A stretch of 64,000 nucleotides of DNA from Janthinobacterium sp. B9-8 (lineage in GTDB: Bacteria > Pseudomonadota > Gammaproteobacteria > Burkholderiales > Chitinibacteraceae), in contig NZ_CP014222.1 of assembly GCF_000969645.2 (NCBI RefSeq), positions 744,001-808,000 on the forward strand. The letters run 5' to 3'. Position 1 is the stretch's first letter; the number at the start of each line of letters is the position of its first letter. Positions 33,430 to 43,441 of this stretch are shown here, piece after piece. Position numbers and translations under genes: made by a program. The notes below the pieces were generated by a model. The model had not been told where the DNA came from, made no database searches, and was given only the letters and a program-made list of their open reading frames with translations.

Positions 33430-36400
33430 TTGTCAGATACTTTCAAATCTATCCGGAAAAGATTTCAGATGCTGCAACGATTTTTCCAATCCTCTCTGGG
33501 AAAGCGCATTGCTATGCAGCTCTGTAGTGTCTTGATTATCTGCATCTTTGGCGCAATCCTTTATTTCGCATCTGATATCACATTGCAAATTTTGTCGGGC
33601 TTGCTGATTTTAGCTTTTGCAGCTTTGTTTTTCTTGTTGGCAGAGCAATCGAAATCGGCAAAGAGCGAGCTGCAAGCCGTGATTGATCATGCCCGTCGCG
33701 ATGCTCAGATTGTTCGCCAGCAAGTGATCGGTATTTCTAATGCGCTGCCGCTGGTGGTTTTTCAAATGCAGACCAGCAGTCAGGGGGTGCATCGCTATAA
33801 CGTCATTAATGATCGGATTAAAGAGGTATTGGGTGTCAGCGCAGAAGTGCTGCGGCTTGATCCAGAGCAGCGCTGGCGCAATGTGCACCCTGATGATAAA
33901 GCGTATGCACAGCAAGCATTGCGTGCGGCATCTATTGCCTTTCGTGAAGGCGGATCATCGCAAGCGGTTGAAATGATTGTTCGCTTTTATTTTGATGATA
34001 CCTTGCACTGGATATTATTCAGCGGTACGCCGTCTTCTGTTGAGGCCGATGATTCGGTGATCTGGAATGGGTTTTATCAGGATATTAGTGAGCGTAAGCG
34101 AGCGGAAGATGAGCTGAGGGATAGTGAAGCTTATAATAAAATGCTATTTCAAGAATCGCATCGCCCTATTGTGATTCATGATCCTGAAGGCGGGGGCTAT
34201 ATTGATTGCAATCCTGCCGCTATTAAAATTAATGGCCTTACTTGCCGTGAAGAATTACTAGGAAAATCACCCATCGATTTTTCTGCGCCATTCCAATACG
34301 ACGGCACCGATAGTAATACTGCTATTGCACAGCAGGATCATCCTGCATTAGAGCAAGGAATTGAAACCTTTGAATGGCGTTGCCAAAGGGCGAATGGTGA
34401 GATTTGGGATGCCATGGTCAATTTAATGCTGTTTAATTATCGTGGAAAAAAACTATTGCAAATTAATTTGGATGATATCACTGAGCGTAAGCGAATTGAG
34501 AAGAATAATTTATTTAACCGGTATGTAGTAGAAAATGCTGGCCCGATGATCTGGATGGATACCGAGACGGCAAAAATAACTTATGCCAATAAAGCTGCGC
34601 TTGAGCACTTTGGCTATTCATATGAGCAGTGCTTGGGGATGTTTGTCTCTGATTTTGATCCTGATTTCGATATGGAAAACTTTCCGCGCAATTTAAAGTT
34701 TTTGCGTGAAACAGGCAAACCGGTTAATTTTGAAAGCCGCCATCGGCGCGCTAATGGTGAAATGCTTAATGTAGATATCACAATCTTTCTGGCAGAGGAT
34801 GATGAAAGAGTACAAATTATCACTACCGTAAAAGATATCACGGCGCAAAAAATTGCAGAAGCTGAAATGATTCGGGCAAAAGAAATTGCAGAAGACGCGG
34901 CCCGGATGAAGTCGGATTTTTTAGCCAATATGAGCCATGAAATCCGCACCCCCATGAATGCCATTCTGGGGTTGAGTTATTTGGCGCTTAAAACAGATTT
35001 GGATGACCGGCAAAATGATTATTTGCAAAAAATTCAACAATCTGGCCAGCATTTGCTGGGGATTATTAATGATGTGCTGGATTTTTCTAAAATTGAAGCA
35101 GGCAAGCTCAGTGTAGAGAAATGTGAATTTGATTTAGAAGCCTTGCTGGATAATGTGGCTAATCTTATTTCAGAAAAAGCCAGTGGTAAAGGATTAGAGT
35201 TAATTTTTGATTCTGGCCTCGATGTACCTAATTACTTGGTGGGTGATTCGCTGCGACTAAGTCAGATTTTGATTAATTACGCCAATAATGCGATTAAATT
35301 TACTGAGTATGGCGAAATAGAAGTCATGATTCGCGTGCGTGAGCGCTACGAGACCGAAGCCCTGCTTTATTTTTCGGTACGAGATACGGGAATTGGCCTG
35401 AGCCGCGAGCAGATTGGCCGTTTGTTTCAGAGCTTTCAACAGGCGGACACCTCTACTTCACGTAAATATGGCGGTACAGGTTTGGGCCTGGCGATTTCTA
35501 AAAAGCTGGCCGAACTGATGGGGGGAGAGGTGGGCGTGGAGAGCGAATATGGCCGTGGCTCAACCTTCTGGTTTACCGCTAAGCTGGGGCTTAGCACGCA
35601 CACCCGGCCCGCTCATTTGCCCCGTCTTAATTTACGGGGGAGGCATATTTTGGTGGTGGATGATAATCAAAGTGCCCGTATGGTGCTGGCCGAAATGTTA
35701 TCCAGTATGAGCTTTATTGTTGAGCAAGCCAGCTCTGGCCTAGAAGCGATAGACGCGGTTCAGCAAGCCGCTCATCCTTTTGATGTGGTGCTACTAGATT
35801 GGCAAATGCCGGGCATTACCGGCGTTGAAACGGCAAGGCGTATTCAGGCGTTGAAGCTTGTTATCCCGCCTCAGATGGCCATTATTACGGCGTATGGGCG
35901 GGATGATGTATTGCCTGAGTGCAAAGAGATTGGGATCGAATATATTCTGAATAAGCCGGTGAATGCTTCCATTATGTTTGATTCCTTAATGCATCTTTTG
36001 GGTTCGGCCAAGGCGGAGCTGGCAGCGCGGCCGCTGCGAAACTTTGAAGGCGCAGCTTATCTGCAAGGAGTGAGGGTTTTGCTGGCAGAAGACAACTTGC
36101 TCAATCAAATGGTGGCATCAGAAATGTTAAGCGGCCTGGGTTTGAGTGTTGATGTGGCTGACAATGGGCTTTGTGCTTTGGAAATGGCACAGGCTTACCC
36201 CTATGAGCTGGTGCTGATGGATATGCAAATGCCAGAAATGGATGGCTTAGAAGCCACTCGCCGTATCCGGGCCTTGCCTTCGCTGGCCCAGTTGCCCATT
36301 GTGGCCATGACGGCCAATGCCATGCAGGTTGATAGGGATCGCTGTATGGAAGCCGGCATGGATGATTTTGTGACCAAACCTATTGAGCCAGATGAGCTGT

Positions 36401-36834
36401 ATAAAACTTTATTACGCTGGATTAAACCGCGCGCAGAGGAAGAGGCCGCAGCCCTGTCTATCGTATTGCCTTTGCCAGAAAAAATTACCGGACTAGATCG
36501 GGAGAAAGGCTTGCGAAGCGCTGGTGGGGAGGTGTCTCGTTACCTTGCTATGTTGCATGGTTTTTCTAATTATCAAACGGTGGTGGATGAGATTCGCGCT
36601 GCGCTGGCGGCAAATGATCAGGCTAAAGCAGCTCGTTTGGCCAATGCCTTCAAGGGCGAGGCCGGCAGTATTGGGGCAAGCAGCTTGCATCGTGTGGCTG
36701 TGGCGGTGGAACAGGGTATTCAAACAGCCACGCTGCGAGAAGAAACATTATCGGTATTGCATGCCTCGCTGATCAAGCAAATTGCTGTAATCCACGCCGC
36801 CTTGTCGGCTATTCCACATGATGAGCTGCACTGA
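33430..36834 (+). CDS. Hybrid sensor histidine kinase with PAS domains, two receivers and a degenerate HPt
   Basis: Up to 1134 residues. Order: two membrane helices near 30-75 with almost no periplasmic loop, three PAS domains with PAC motifs ([12 protein letters not shown] near 220, [12 protein letters not shown] near 350, [13 protein letters not shown] near 475), HisKA with the phospho-His in [15 protein letters not shown] (residue 503), HATPase_c ([30 protein letters not shown]), receiver 1 ([11 protein letters not shown]; Asp in LLDWQMPG), receiver 2 ([12 protein letters not shown]; Asp in [11 protein letters not shown]) and a C-terminal HPt-like domain in which the expected His is Asn. 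Start is TTG at 33430 or ATG at 33469. No response regulator lies beside it, so its output partner is unknown. Confidence 0.92.
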   Translation: MSDTFKSIRKRFQMLQRFFQSSLGKRIAMQLCSVLIICIFGAILYFASDITLQILSGLLILAFAALFFLLAEQSKSAKSELQAVIDHARRDAQIVRQQVIGISNALPLVVFQMQTSSQGVHRYNVINDRIKEVLGVSAEVLRLDPEQRWRNVHPDDKAYAQQALRAASIAFREGGSSQAVEMIVRFYFDDTLHWILFSGTPSSVEADDSVIWNGFYQDISERKRAEDELRDSEAYNKMLFQESHRPIVIHDPEGGGYIDCNPAAIKINGLTCREELLGKSPIDFSAPFQYDGTDSNTAIAQQDHPALEQGIETFEWRCQRANGEIWDAMVNLMLFNYRGKKLLQINLDDITERKRIEKNNLFNRYVVENAGPMIWMDTETAKITYANKAALEHFGYSYEQCLGMFVSDFDPDFDMENFPRNLKFLRETGKPVNFESRHRRANGEMLNVDITIFLAEDDERVQIITTVKDITAQKIAEAEMIRAKEIAEDAARMKSDFLANMSHEIRTPMNAILGLSYLALKTDLDDRQNDYLQKIQQSGQHLLGIINDVLDFSKIEAGKLSVEKCEFDLEALLDNVANLISEKASGKGLELIFDSGLDVPNYLVGDSLRLSQILINYANNAIKFTEYGEIEVMIRVRERYETEALLYFSVRDTGIGLSREQIGRLFQSFQQADTSTSRKYGGTGLGLAISKKLAELMGGEVGVESEYGRGSTFWFTAKLGLSTHTRPAHLPRLNLRGRHILVVDDNQSARMVLAEMLSSMSFIVEQASSGLEAIDAVQQAAHPFDVVLLDWQMPGITGVETARRIQALKLVIPPQMAIITAYGRDDVLPECKEIGIEYILNKPVNASIMFDSLMHLLGSAKAELAARPLRNFEGAAYLQGVRVLLAEDNLLNQMVASEMLSGLGLSVDVADNGLCALEMAQAYPYELVLMDMQMPEMDGLEATRRIRALPSLAQLPIVAMTANAMQVDRDRCMEAGMDDFVTKPIEPDELYKTLLRWIKPRAEEEAAALSIVLPLPEKITGLDREKGLRSAGGEVSRYLAMLHGFSNYQTVVDEIRAALAANDQAKAARLANAFKGEAGSIGASSLHRVAVAVEQGIQTATLREETLSVLHASLIKQIAVIHAALSAIPHDELH

Positions 36835-36882
36835 GCTTGCTACGAAATAGTAGCGTGCTGGTGTTTATGTATTCGTTAAAAT

Positions 36883-36911
36883 CACTCTGTTTAATCAGAG
36901 TGCTATTTTTT
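36883..36911 (+). terminator. Rho-independent terminator after the hybrid kinase
   Basis: CACTCTG at 36883-36889 pairs with CAGAGTG at 36896-36902 around TTTAAT and is followed by CTATTTTTT. Confidence 0.75.
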
Positions 36912-37023
36912 AGTAAGCATATTTTTGTTTGTTGTAATTTAAGTGCACTATTGTTTTTTTAGGAGAAATTAAATGTGATGAAACGCTAGTTTAGTATCAG
37001 CCTTTATCAAAAAGGAAAGAGAA

Positions 37024-38244
37024 ATGAATAAGATCAATAGCTATGAAAATAGATTGGTGATTATTCTTTGTGGTTGCTTTGGCTTGGTTTTTTTTGATCG
37101 GCTAGCCATGTCGTTTTTATTTCCTTTTGTGGCCCAAGAGCTTCAGCTTAATAACACCCATTTAGGCCTGTTGTCTTCTACGCTGGCATTAACCTGGGCT
37201 TTGTCTGGTATTTTACTGGGCGCATATGCAGATCGTGCGCCCTCTAAAAAAGCACTGCTGATTGTGATGGTGCTGGCGTTTTCTATTTTATCTGCCTTGT
37301 CGGGGGCGGTGACTTCATTTATCAGCCTGCTGATTTACCGCGCCTTAATGGGCGTAGCAGAAGGCGCTGTCTTGCCGATTTCTCAATCGCTTTTGGCTGC
37401 TGAATCCACGCCGCATCGGCGAGGTTTAAATATGGGCTTGGTGAATGCAACGGCACCGGGTTTATTAGGCTCCGTGATTGCACCTCCCTTGTTGATTGCG
37501 ATTGCCACCAGCTATGGCTGGCGTAATGCTTTTTATGTGACGATTATCCCCGGGCTGATCATGGCTTTGCTGGTGTGGTTCTATATTAAAAACTGTCCCA
37601 CGGCCAATATTCCTAAGGCAGAGCGGGTTTATAAAGTGCCTGTGAAATACAAAGATTTACTTAAAAATAGAAATATCCTTATTTGCATGCTGATTTCTTG
37701 TTTTTATATTTCATGGTTTATCACCATTATTTCGTTTACCCCTACTTTTTTAATTACAGTAAAGCATTTTCCACCAGAAACCATGGGTAAGGTAATGAGT
37801 GTGTTCGGGATTGCCTCTGTGTTCTGGGGCTTTGTGGTGTCGGCTATTTCGGATCAGATTGGCCGCAAGCCTGCTGTGATTTTTTTCTCCATCATTGCCA
37901 CTTTTTGCCCGCTGACCCTGCTTTATGCCGATACGCCGGAATCAATGATGTTGCTGGTGTTTTTTAGCTATACGGGACTAGGCTGTTTTACCTTATTTAT
38001 GGCAACAATACCCGCTGAAACCGTAGCTGCTAGCTTGGTGGCCACTTCGCTGGGTCTGATTATGGGAGTGGGGGAGGTGTTTGGTGGTTTTGTTACTCCG
38101 ACGATTGCCGGGATTGCTGCAGATCGTTATGGCTTGTCGATTGTGATGTGGATTGCGGCAGGCGGATCGCTGATCGCAACAATATTAAGCTGTTTTTTAA
38201 TTGAAACCGCACCCATAAAGCTTGCTGTGCTCAGAAAGGCCTGA
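37024..38244 (+). CDS. MFS transporter of the anion:cation symporter (ACS)-like type
   Basis: A 406-residue, 12-helix major facilitator. The N-terminus (RLVIILCGCFGLVFFDRLAM), the loop-2/3 signature GILLGAYADRAPSKK and SDQIGRKP between helices 8 and 9 fit the ACS/organic-acid branch. Substrate cannot be read from sequence, but the next gene is a fumarase, so a dicarboxylate is one possibility (inference). Long AT-rich leader with a GGAAAGAG ribosome site. Confidence 0.85.
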   Translation: MNKINSYENRLVIILCGCFGLVFFDRLAMSFLFPFVAQELQLNNTHLGLLSSTLALTWALSGILLGAYADRAPSKKALLIVMVLAFSILSALSGAVTSFISLLIYRALMGVAEGAVLPISQSLLAAESTPHRRGLNMGLVNATAPGLLGSVIAPPLLIAIATSYGWRNAFYVTIIPGLIMALLVWFYIKNCPTANIPKAERVYKVPVKYKDLLKNRNILICMLISCFYISWFITIISFTPTFLITVKHFPPETMGKVMSVFGIASVFWGFVVSAISDQIGRKPAVIFFSIIATFCPLTLLYADTPESMMLLVFFSYTGLGCFTLFMATIPAETVAASLVATSLGLIMGVGEVFGGFVTPTIAGIAADRYGLSIVMWIAAGGSLIATILSCFLIETAPIKLAVLRKA

Positions 38245-38364
38245 AAGTGCCATGGGGTTGGTTTTAAAGCAGGCTGGCTGACGGCTGTGCTGTGTATTAT
38301 TGGATATTCGTCTCCGTTTGGCTCACACCGAGCTGCCCCCCCTTTTGCAGTAAGGATTATTGAT

Positions 38365-39735
38365 ATGAGCAATCGATTAGAGCGCGATAGTATGGGTGAA
38401 ATGGCCGTGCCCGCTGATGCTTTATATGGCGCGCAAACTCAGCGTGCCGTGCTTAATTTTCCCGTGAGTGGCCAGCGTCTGCCCGAGGGTTTTATTACCG
38501 CCTTGATTATGCTAAAGCAGGCGGCCGCCCGTGCTAATTTGGGCTTGGGATTACTGTCCGCCCCGATTGCTCAAGCCATTGATAAAGCGGCTCAGCAATT
38601 GCTGGAAAGTGATTTTATGTCGCATTTTCCATTGGATGTTTTCCAAACAGGATCGGGCACCAGCAGCAATATGAACGCCAATGAAGTGCTGGCTACGCTG
38701 GCGAGCCGCAGTGGCGTGGCCGTGAGCGCCAACGATCATGTGAATTATGGCCAGAGTAGCAATGATGCGATCCCCAGCGCGATTCATATTGCGGCCAGCC
38801 TTGCCCTGCATCAGCAACTCCTACCCGCTTTAGAGCATTTAACGGCCACGCTGCAAAAGAAAACTGAGCAAGTGGGCCATCATGTCAAAACCGGTCGTAC
38901 GCATTTAATGGATGCAATGCCAGTGCGATTAGGACAGGTGCTCGATGGCTGGCAAGCACAAATCAGGGCGCAAATTGCCCAGTTGCAAAGTCTGCAGCTA
39001 CGAATACAGGGCTTGGCGCAGGGCGGCACGGCAGTAGGGACGGGGATTAATGCGCACCCTGATTTCTCGCAGGCTTTTTGTGATGAGCTGAGCGAGCGCT
39101 GCAATCTTCGCTTTACACCTGCGCCTGATTTCTTTGCCGCGCTTGGCTCGCAAGATGCGGCTGTGGCGCTGTCGGGTGCTTTACGCGGGCTGGCGATTAG
39201 CCTGATGAAAATAGCCAACGACTTACGCTGGATGAATTCTGGCCCCTTAGCCGGCCTTGCCGAGATCGAGCTTGAAGCCTTGCAACCCGGCTCATCCATT
39301 ATGCCGGGTAAGGTGAATCCGGTGATTCCTGAATCGGTAGCCATGGTGGCGGCGCAGGTGATCGGCAATGATGCCGCCATTACCATTGCCGGGCAGTCAG
39401 GTAATTTTGAGCTGAATGTGATGTTGCCGCTGGTGGCGCGCAATTTATTAGAAAGCCTGAGCTTACTCAGCAATGCCAGCCGCTTATTGGCCGATAAAGC
39501 CATTGCCAGCTTTAAAGTCAATGAAGATCAGCTACAGCATGCCTTGGCACGTAATCCTATCCTGGTGACCGCGCTTAACCCCTTAATTGGTTATGCCAAA
39601 GCTGCTGATATTGCCAAGCAGGCCTACACAGAAAAACGTCCGGTTATTGATGTCGCCATAGAGCAAACCGATTTATCACGCGATGAATTATTGAGCTTGC
39701 TTGATCCGGCTAAATTGGCGGATGGCGGCTTGTAG
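38365..39735 (+). CDS. fumC: Class II fumarate hydratase family lyase
   Basis: A 456-residue enzyme of the fumarase/aspartase superfamily interconverting fumarate and malate. Start ATG follows AAGGA; upstream in-frame codons lack one. Conserved elements: DSMGEMAVPADALYGAQTQR, TGSGTSSNMNANEVL near 95-110, GRTHLMDAMPV and the signature loop GSSIMPGKVNPVIPES near 310-325 with the catalytic serine. The loop reads NPVIPE as in aspartases rather than NPTQCE of E. coli FumC, so an aspartate ammonia-lyase or other substrate is possible. Length and SGNFELNV support FumC-type fumarase. Confidence 0.82.
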   Translation: MSNRLERDSMGEMAVPADALYGAQTQRAVLNFPVSGQRLPEGFITALIMLKQAAARANLGLGLLSAPIAQAIDKAAQQLLESDFMSHFPLDVFQTGSGTSSNMNANEVLATLASRSGVAVSANDHVNYGQSSNDAIPSAIHIAASLALHQQLLPALEHLTATLQKKTEQVGHHVKTGRTHLMDAMPVRLGQVLDGWQAQIRAQIAQLQSLQLRIQGLAQGGTAVGTGINAHPDFSQAFCDELSERCNLRFTPAPDFFAALGSQDAAVALSGALRGLAISLMKIANDLRWMNSGPLAGLAEIELEALQPGSSIMPGKVNPVIPESVAMVAAQVIGNDAAITIAGQSGNFELNVMLPLVARNLLESLSLLSNASRLLADKAIASFKVNEDQLQHALARNPILVTALNPLIGYAKAADIAKQAYTEKRPVIDVAIEQTDLSRDELLSLLDPAKLADGGL

Positions 39736-40108
39736 TTGAGGTGAGGCGGGGGTAAAGCTCAATGCAATCAACTTAAGCAAACCCCGCCGGAGTGGTGCTA
39801 CCGTAGCTTGGATTAGCGGGTTTGTTCTCTGGTTTTTGGAGGAAAAATCAGCGTAATCCAACTGTTAGGTGTTAAATAATGCCCTGCTTAGCAAGCTTCT
39901 TCAGTTTGCTTTGTAGAGAGCTAAATCTTGAACCACAGAGAGCACAGAGTTTCACAGAGGAAACGATAGATTCGATTGCTTTCTCTGTGGACTCTGTGTC
40001 CTCGTTTTACTCTGTGGTTCAAGATTTAGCTTTCTTGGCTTAAAGCTGAAGCATCTTTAGGGTTACGCGATAAGGCTTGCTAACCCAAGCTACGGCTTCT
40101 TTTTTGTC
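39736..40108. repeat. Intergenic repeats: family B units and a full family A copy
   Basis: The 373-base gap after fumC holds no gene. GTAGCTTGGATTAGCGG at about 39802 and GCGTAATCCAAC at about 39850 are an inverted family B pair. A full family A copy occupies 39912-40060: AGAGAGCTAAATCTTGAACC on the left, CTCTGTGGTTCAAGATTTAGC on the right, with nested GAGCACAGAGTTTCACAGAG and CTCTGTGGACTCTGTG arms. A family B unit, GGTTACGCGATAAGGC then TGCTAACCCAAGCTACGG, closes it at 40060-40094. Confidence 0.8.
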
Positions 40109-41239
40109 TTAGTTTGGTTTAAACGGCTTATGTTGTTCCAGTTCGCTCTGCCAGTTCGCCACGGCGGCGCGCTCTCTGTTTAAATGCTGATCGATGGCAT
40201 CACTAAAGCCGGGGTGGGCCAGCCAGTGGGCAGATTGGGTGGCGACGGGCACGAAGCCTCTTGCTAGTTTATGCGCGCCCTGTGCTCCACCTTCAAAAGC
40301 ATCTAAGCCTGCCTCCAATGCAAATTCGATGCCCTGATAAAAACATAGCTCAAAATGCAGATTGGCCACATAGCCTGCTGGCCCCCAAACCGCGCCCCAA
40401 TAGCGGCCGTACAAGCGATCTGGGCCGATGATATTGAGTGCTGCGGCAATGGGCCGCCCGTCTTGATAGGCGAGAATGAGCAGGCAGGATTGCGGCATGG
40501 CGCTGGCGATTTGTAAAAAGAACGCCAAGCTTAAATAGGGTGTAGAGCGGTGCTCCAGATAAGTATTGCTATAGCAGCGGTAGAAAAACACCCAATCGGC
40601 CTCGCTAATCTCGCTGCCCCGCTTACGAATAATGCGTACCCCCGCATCGCTGACCTTACGTCGCTCCTGGCGTAGTTTTTTACGCTTGTCCCGAGTGAGC
40701 GCGTCGCTAAAATCGGCGTAATCACGCCAATCGCCGCGTAGCCAATGAAACTGTACATCGTGGCGGCTAAGTAGGCCGCTATCTTGCGCTAAGGTGGCCT
40801 CGGTGCCGGGCGGAAATAAAAGGTGAAACGATGAATCGCCTGATTCTTGCGCAATGGCTACGGCAGCGGCCAGTAAGCGTTGGCGCGTGGCGTCTGTTTT
40901 AGCCAGTAATCTTGGCCCCGTGATTGGCGTAAAGGGAATCGCGCTAATCAGCTTGGGGTAGTAATCCAGCCCATGGCGCAGGTAAGCCTCTGCCCATGCC
41001 CAGTCAAACACATACTCACCATAGGAATGTGTCTTTCGATAGAGCGGCATTGCGCCGATTAACTGATGATTCGCATCTCTGATCGCTAAATGGCAGGGCG
41101 TCCAGCCGCTGTGCTCACCTACCGCGCCGGTGTTTTCAAGTGCCGCAAGATAAGCGTGGCGAATAAAAGGCTGAGTGCCTGCGAGCGCATCCCAATCTGC
41201 TGCGGCAATGTCATCGATATGCGAGTGAAGGCTGATCAT
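40109..41239 (-). CDS. FemAB-like/GNAT-superfamily protein (PF04339, DUF482)
   Basis: A 376-residue cytoplasmic protein of the peptidoglycan-biosynthesis FemAB-like (DUF482) family. Characteristic segments: DWDALAGTQPFIRHAYLAALENTGAV at the start, SYGEYVFDWAWAEAYLRHGL near 90, AIPFTPITGPRLL near 118 and DRLYGRYWGAVWG with FELCFYQGIEFALEAGLDAFEGGAQG near 290-325. The double GNAT fold suggests transfer of an acyl or aminoacyl group, but no member has a settled substrate. Single gene, opposite to its neighbours. Confidence 0.88.
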   Translation of the reverse strand: MISLHSHIDDIAAADWDALAGTQPFIRHAYLAALENTGAVGEHSGWTPCHLAIRDANHQLIGAMPLYRKTHSYGEYVFDWAWAEAYLRHGLDYYPKLISAIPFTPITGPRLLAKTDATRQRLLAAAVAIAQESGDSSFHLLFPPGTEATLAQDSGLLSRHDVQFHWLRGDWRDYADFSDALTRDKRKKLRQERRKVSDAGVRIIRKRGSEISEADWVFFYRCYSNTYLEHRSTPYLSLAFFLQIASAMPQSCLLILAYQDGRPIAAALNIIGPDRLYGRYWGAVWGPAGYVANLHFELCFYQGIEFALEAGLDAFEGGAQGAHKLARGFVPVATQSAHWLAHPGFSDAIDQHLNRERAAVANWQSELEQHKPFKPN

Positions 41240-41294
41240 GCGTTTCCATTAGGTTTATGGCTTGCTGGGAGCGGATCATTGTTAATGATTTCTT

Positions 41295-41350
41295 ATGCTC
41301 TGTCTCCTCGCTTTACTCTGTGGTTCAGGGTTTAGCTTTCTATCAAGGCA
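41295..41350. repeat. Dispersed repeat family A, partial copy
   Basis: GCTCTGTCTCCTCGCTTTAC then TCTGTGGTTCAGGGTTTAGC matches the right half of the family A element. The left half is missing. It lies upstream of the oxidoreductase gene. Confidence 0.7.
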
Positions 41351-41468
41351 ACTAAGCCTCTTTATTATTAGCTAAAGTTATGTGCATATTGTTGTGCCGT
41401 CGTGAAAGATTGCATTTTTATTCTGTATTCCTAGGGTAAGCTTAGCCATCGGTTTGGAGGTGAAAAAG

Positions 41469-42521
41469 ATGCAAAAGAATTTAGCGGTCGGTTTGGTGGG
41501 GTTTGGTTATGCAGGGCAAACGTTTCATGCACCCTTGATTGCTGCCACGGCAGGTTTGGATTTACGCTTTGTGGCGTCGAGTCAGCCTCAGTTAGTGACA
41601 GATCGATATCCAGATGCCGCTGTGCTGCCTAATCCCATGGCGCTGATTAATGATCCTAAGGTCGATTTGGTGGTGCTGGCCACGCCCAATGCCAGCCATT
41701 ATCCCTTGGCGTGTGAGGCTTTGGATGCAGGCAAACATGTGGTGGTGGATAAGCCGTTCACTTTAACGGCGGCTCAGGCCCAAGAGCTGGCGCTGCGTGC
41801 GCAAGCGTCAGGCAAAGTATTGTCTATTTTCCATAATCGCCGCTGGGATGCCGATTTTCTAGGCTTAAAAGCGCTGCTGGCCAGCGGTCGCCTTGGCAAG
41901 GTTGCCCAGTTTGAAAGCCAGTTTGATCGCTATCGCCCGCAAACCAGAGATCGCTGGCGTGAAAGTGCTGAGCTTGGCAGCGGACTATGGTTTGATCTGG
42001 GCCCGCATTTGATCGATCAAACTTTGCAGCTATTCGGCCCGCCGCAAGCGGTATTTGCCGATTTACAAATGCGCCGCACTGGCGCACAAGCGGTGGATGA
42101 TTTTCATGTCTTGCTGCGCTACCCAACGATGCGGGTAAAGCTGTCTGCCAGCTGTTTAGTCAGCGGTGGCACGCCGCGCTATGTATTGCACGGCAGCTTG
42201 GCAAGCTTTAGCAAGCAGGGTTTGGATGTGCAAGAAACGCAGCTTAAAGCCGGGCTGTTGCCAGATGCAGCAGGCTTTGGTCTTGATCCCGTGCCGGGTT
42301 ATTTGCATCACAGCGTGAATGATCAAACCCAAAGTGAAGAGATTGTCATGCCGTTGGGGCAATATAAGGCTTATTACGCCGGAGTACGTGATGCGGTGCT
42401 GGGCGTTGGCAAAAATCCGGTCACGCCTTTTGAAGGCGTGATGATTATGCAGCTGCTGGAAGCGGCTCAACAGAGTGCCAAAATCGGTACTTGGGTAGAA
42501 ATGGAGACATTTAATGGGTAA
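41469..42521 (+). CDS. Gfo/Idh/MocA-family oxidoreductase
   Basis: A 350-residue NAD(P)-dependent sugar or polyol dehydrogenase. N-terminal Rossmann motif VGLVGFGYAGQTFHAPLIAA, then ATPNASHYPLACEALDAGKHVVVDKPFTLT with the catalytic lysine of the E/DKP motif near residue 95, and the C-terminal domain with GSGLWFDLGPHLIDQTLQLFG near 175-195 carrying the conserved D and H. The sequence resembles the E. coli YdgJ type. Start at 41469, seven bases after GGAGGT. It overlaps creA by eight bases. Confidence 0.92.
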   Translation: MQKNLAVGLVGFGYAGQTFHAPLIAATAGLDLRFVASSQPQLVTDRYPDAAVLPNPMALINDPKVDLVVLATPNASHYPLACEALDAGKHVVVDKPFTLTAAQAQELALRAQASGKVLSIFHNRRWDADFLGLKALLASGRLGKVAQFESQFDRYRPQTRDRWRESAELGSGLWFDLGPHLIDQTLQLFGPPQAVFADLQMRRTGAQAVDDFHVLLRYPTMRVKLSASCLVSGGTPRYVLHGSLASFSKQGLDVQETQLKAGLLPDAAGFGLDPVPGYLHHSVNDQTQSEEIVMPLGQYKAYYAGVRDAVLGVGKNPVTPFEGVMIMQLLEAAQQSAKIGTWVEMETFNG

Positions 42522-42978
42522 ATGGGCGCTGTGTTTTTTAGGCTTAATGATCAGCGGTATAAGCTTGGCCGAAGAAGTGGGCTCGGTAACAACGGCTTTT
42601 AAGTTGATAGGCCGCAATCACCGTGTGCAAGTCGATGCCTTTGATGATCCTAAAGTAGCAGGGGTAACTTGCTATATATCGCGGGCTAAAACAGGGGGTG
42701 TGAAAGGCTCGCTTGGTTTGGCGGAAGATAAAGCAGAGTTTTCGATTGCTTGTCGCCAGACGGCTAAATTAGTTTTTAAAAATCCTTTGGCTAAGCAAGA
42801 AGAAGTGTTTTCTGAATCGGCTTCTATCTTTTTTAAATCGGTGCAAGTGGTGCGTATGGTGGATGTTAAGCGCAATACGCTGATTTACCTGACCTACTCA
42901 GACAAGCTGATTGAGGGCAGCCCGCAAAATAGTGTGACAGCGGTGCCAGCAGGGGATGTAAAAATCCCGACGAAGTAA
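42514..42978 (+). CDS. creA: CreA family periplasmic protein
   Basis: A 154-residue exported protein with signal peptide (WALCFLGLMISGISLAEE) and the CreA family core: VGSVTTAFKLIGRNHRVQVDAFDDPKVAGVTCYISRAKTGG and VFKNPLAKQEEVFSESASIFFKSVQVVRMVD. The two cysteines (VTCYIS and IACRQT) are typical. Function of CreA is not known despite its name; it is a conserved proteobacterial periplasmic protein. Overlaps the upstream oxidoreductase gene and ends in a terminator. Confidence 0.92.
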   Translation: MGKWALCFLGLMISGISLAEEVGSVTTAFKLIGRNHRVQVDAFDDPKVAGVTCYISRAKTGGVKGSLGLAEDKAEFSIACRQTAKLVFKNPLAKQEEVFSESASIFFKSVQVVRMVDVKRNTLIYLTYSDKLIEGSPQNSVTAVPAGDVKIPTK

Positions 42979-43024
42979 ATATTCAGTGCTTCGCTATTTT
43001 TAATCTTTGGAAATAAATCAATTT

Positions 43025-43049
43025 AAACGCGGCCTAGCCGCGTTTTTTT
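43025..43049 (+). terminator. Rho-independent terminator after creA
   Basis: AAACGCGGC pairs perfectly with GCCGCGTTT across a CTA loop and runs into a T stretch. Confidence 0.92.
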
Positions 43050-43090
43050 GATTTATTTTTGCAAAAAAGCAGTGTTTTTTTAGCCTTAAA

Positions 43091-43130
43091 CGAAAGTGAT
43101 TAAAATGTAGTGCTTTCGATTTACTTTCAT
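43091..43130 (+). promoter_or_regulatory. Candidate AgaR-type operator cluster (GAAAG/CTTTC words)
   Basis: CGAAAG at 43091-43096 and CTTTCG at 43113-43118 are inverted, and ACTTTCAT follows at 43123-43130. AT-rich sites with repeated TTTC words are what E. coli AgaR recognises, as I recall its consensus, so this may be an upstream operator of the agaR-led operon. Weak by itself. Confidence 0.3.
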
Positions 43131-43303
43131 TGTGATGGTCTGGTTTTTTAGGGCGATGTTTTTGTTTGTTACGTAGTATTATTTCACCGATTGCGGTTTG
43201 TACTGTTTAAGCCCAGCAATTTAGGGTTTTTTCTCTGATTTCATATTTATATTTCACGTATTAATACTACATATCCCCATTTTTCATCACTATCGACCAG
43301 CGC

Positions 43304-43375
43304 TTAAGTCGAAAATTTAGCTGTTTTAAGTCGAAAATTAATGCGTTGACACCCTTTGCTCTGTAGGAATAAATT
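43304..43375 (+). promoter_or_regulatory. agaR promoter with tandem operator-like direct repeats
   Basis: TTAAGTCGAAAATT occurs twice on the same strand, at 43304-43317 and 43326-43339, 22 bases apart (about two helical turns). Six bases later is a perfect -35, TTGACA at 43346-43351, with TAAATT at 43370-43375 as -10 (18-base spacer). The repeats abut the -35, a natural place for AgaR autoregulation or for an activator. The rest of the 463-base gap holds the creA terminator, the GAAAG cluster and AT-rich sequence without a gene. Confidence 0.6.
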
Positions 43376-43441
43376 CGAGTCACTTCCTTGTTGTCCTCAG
43401 GTTTTTTTACAAGCAGTGAATGAATAAATGCAGAGGTTGCC

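Noticed and set aside
38880..39521. 213-codon reverse frame within fumC
   Set aside because: Antisense to a highly conserved enzyme; typical shadow of codon bias in the sense gene.
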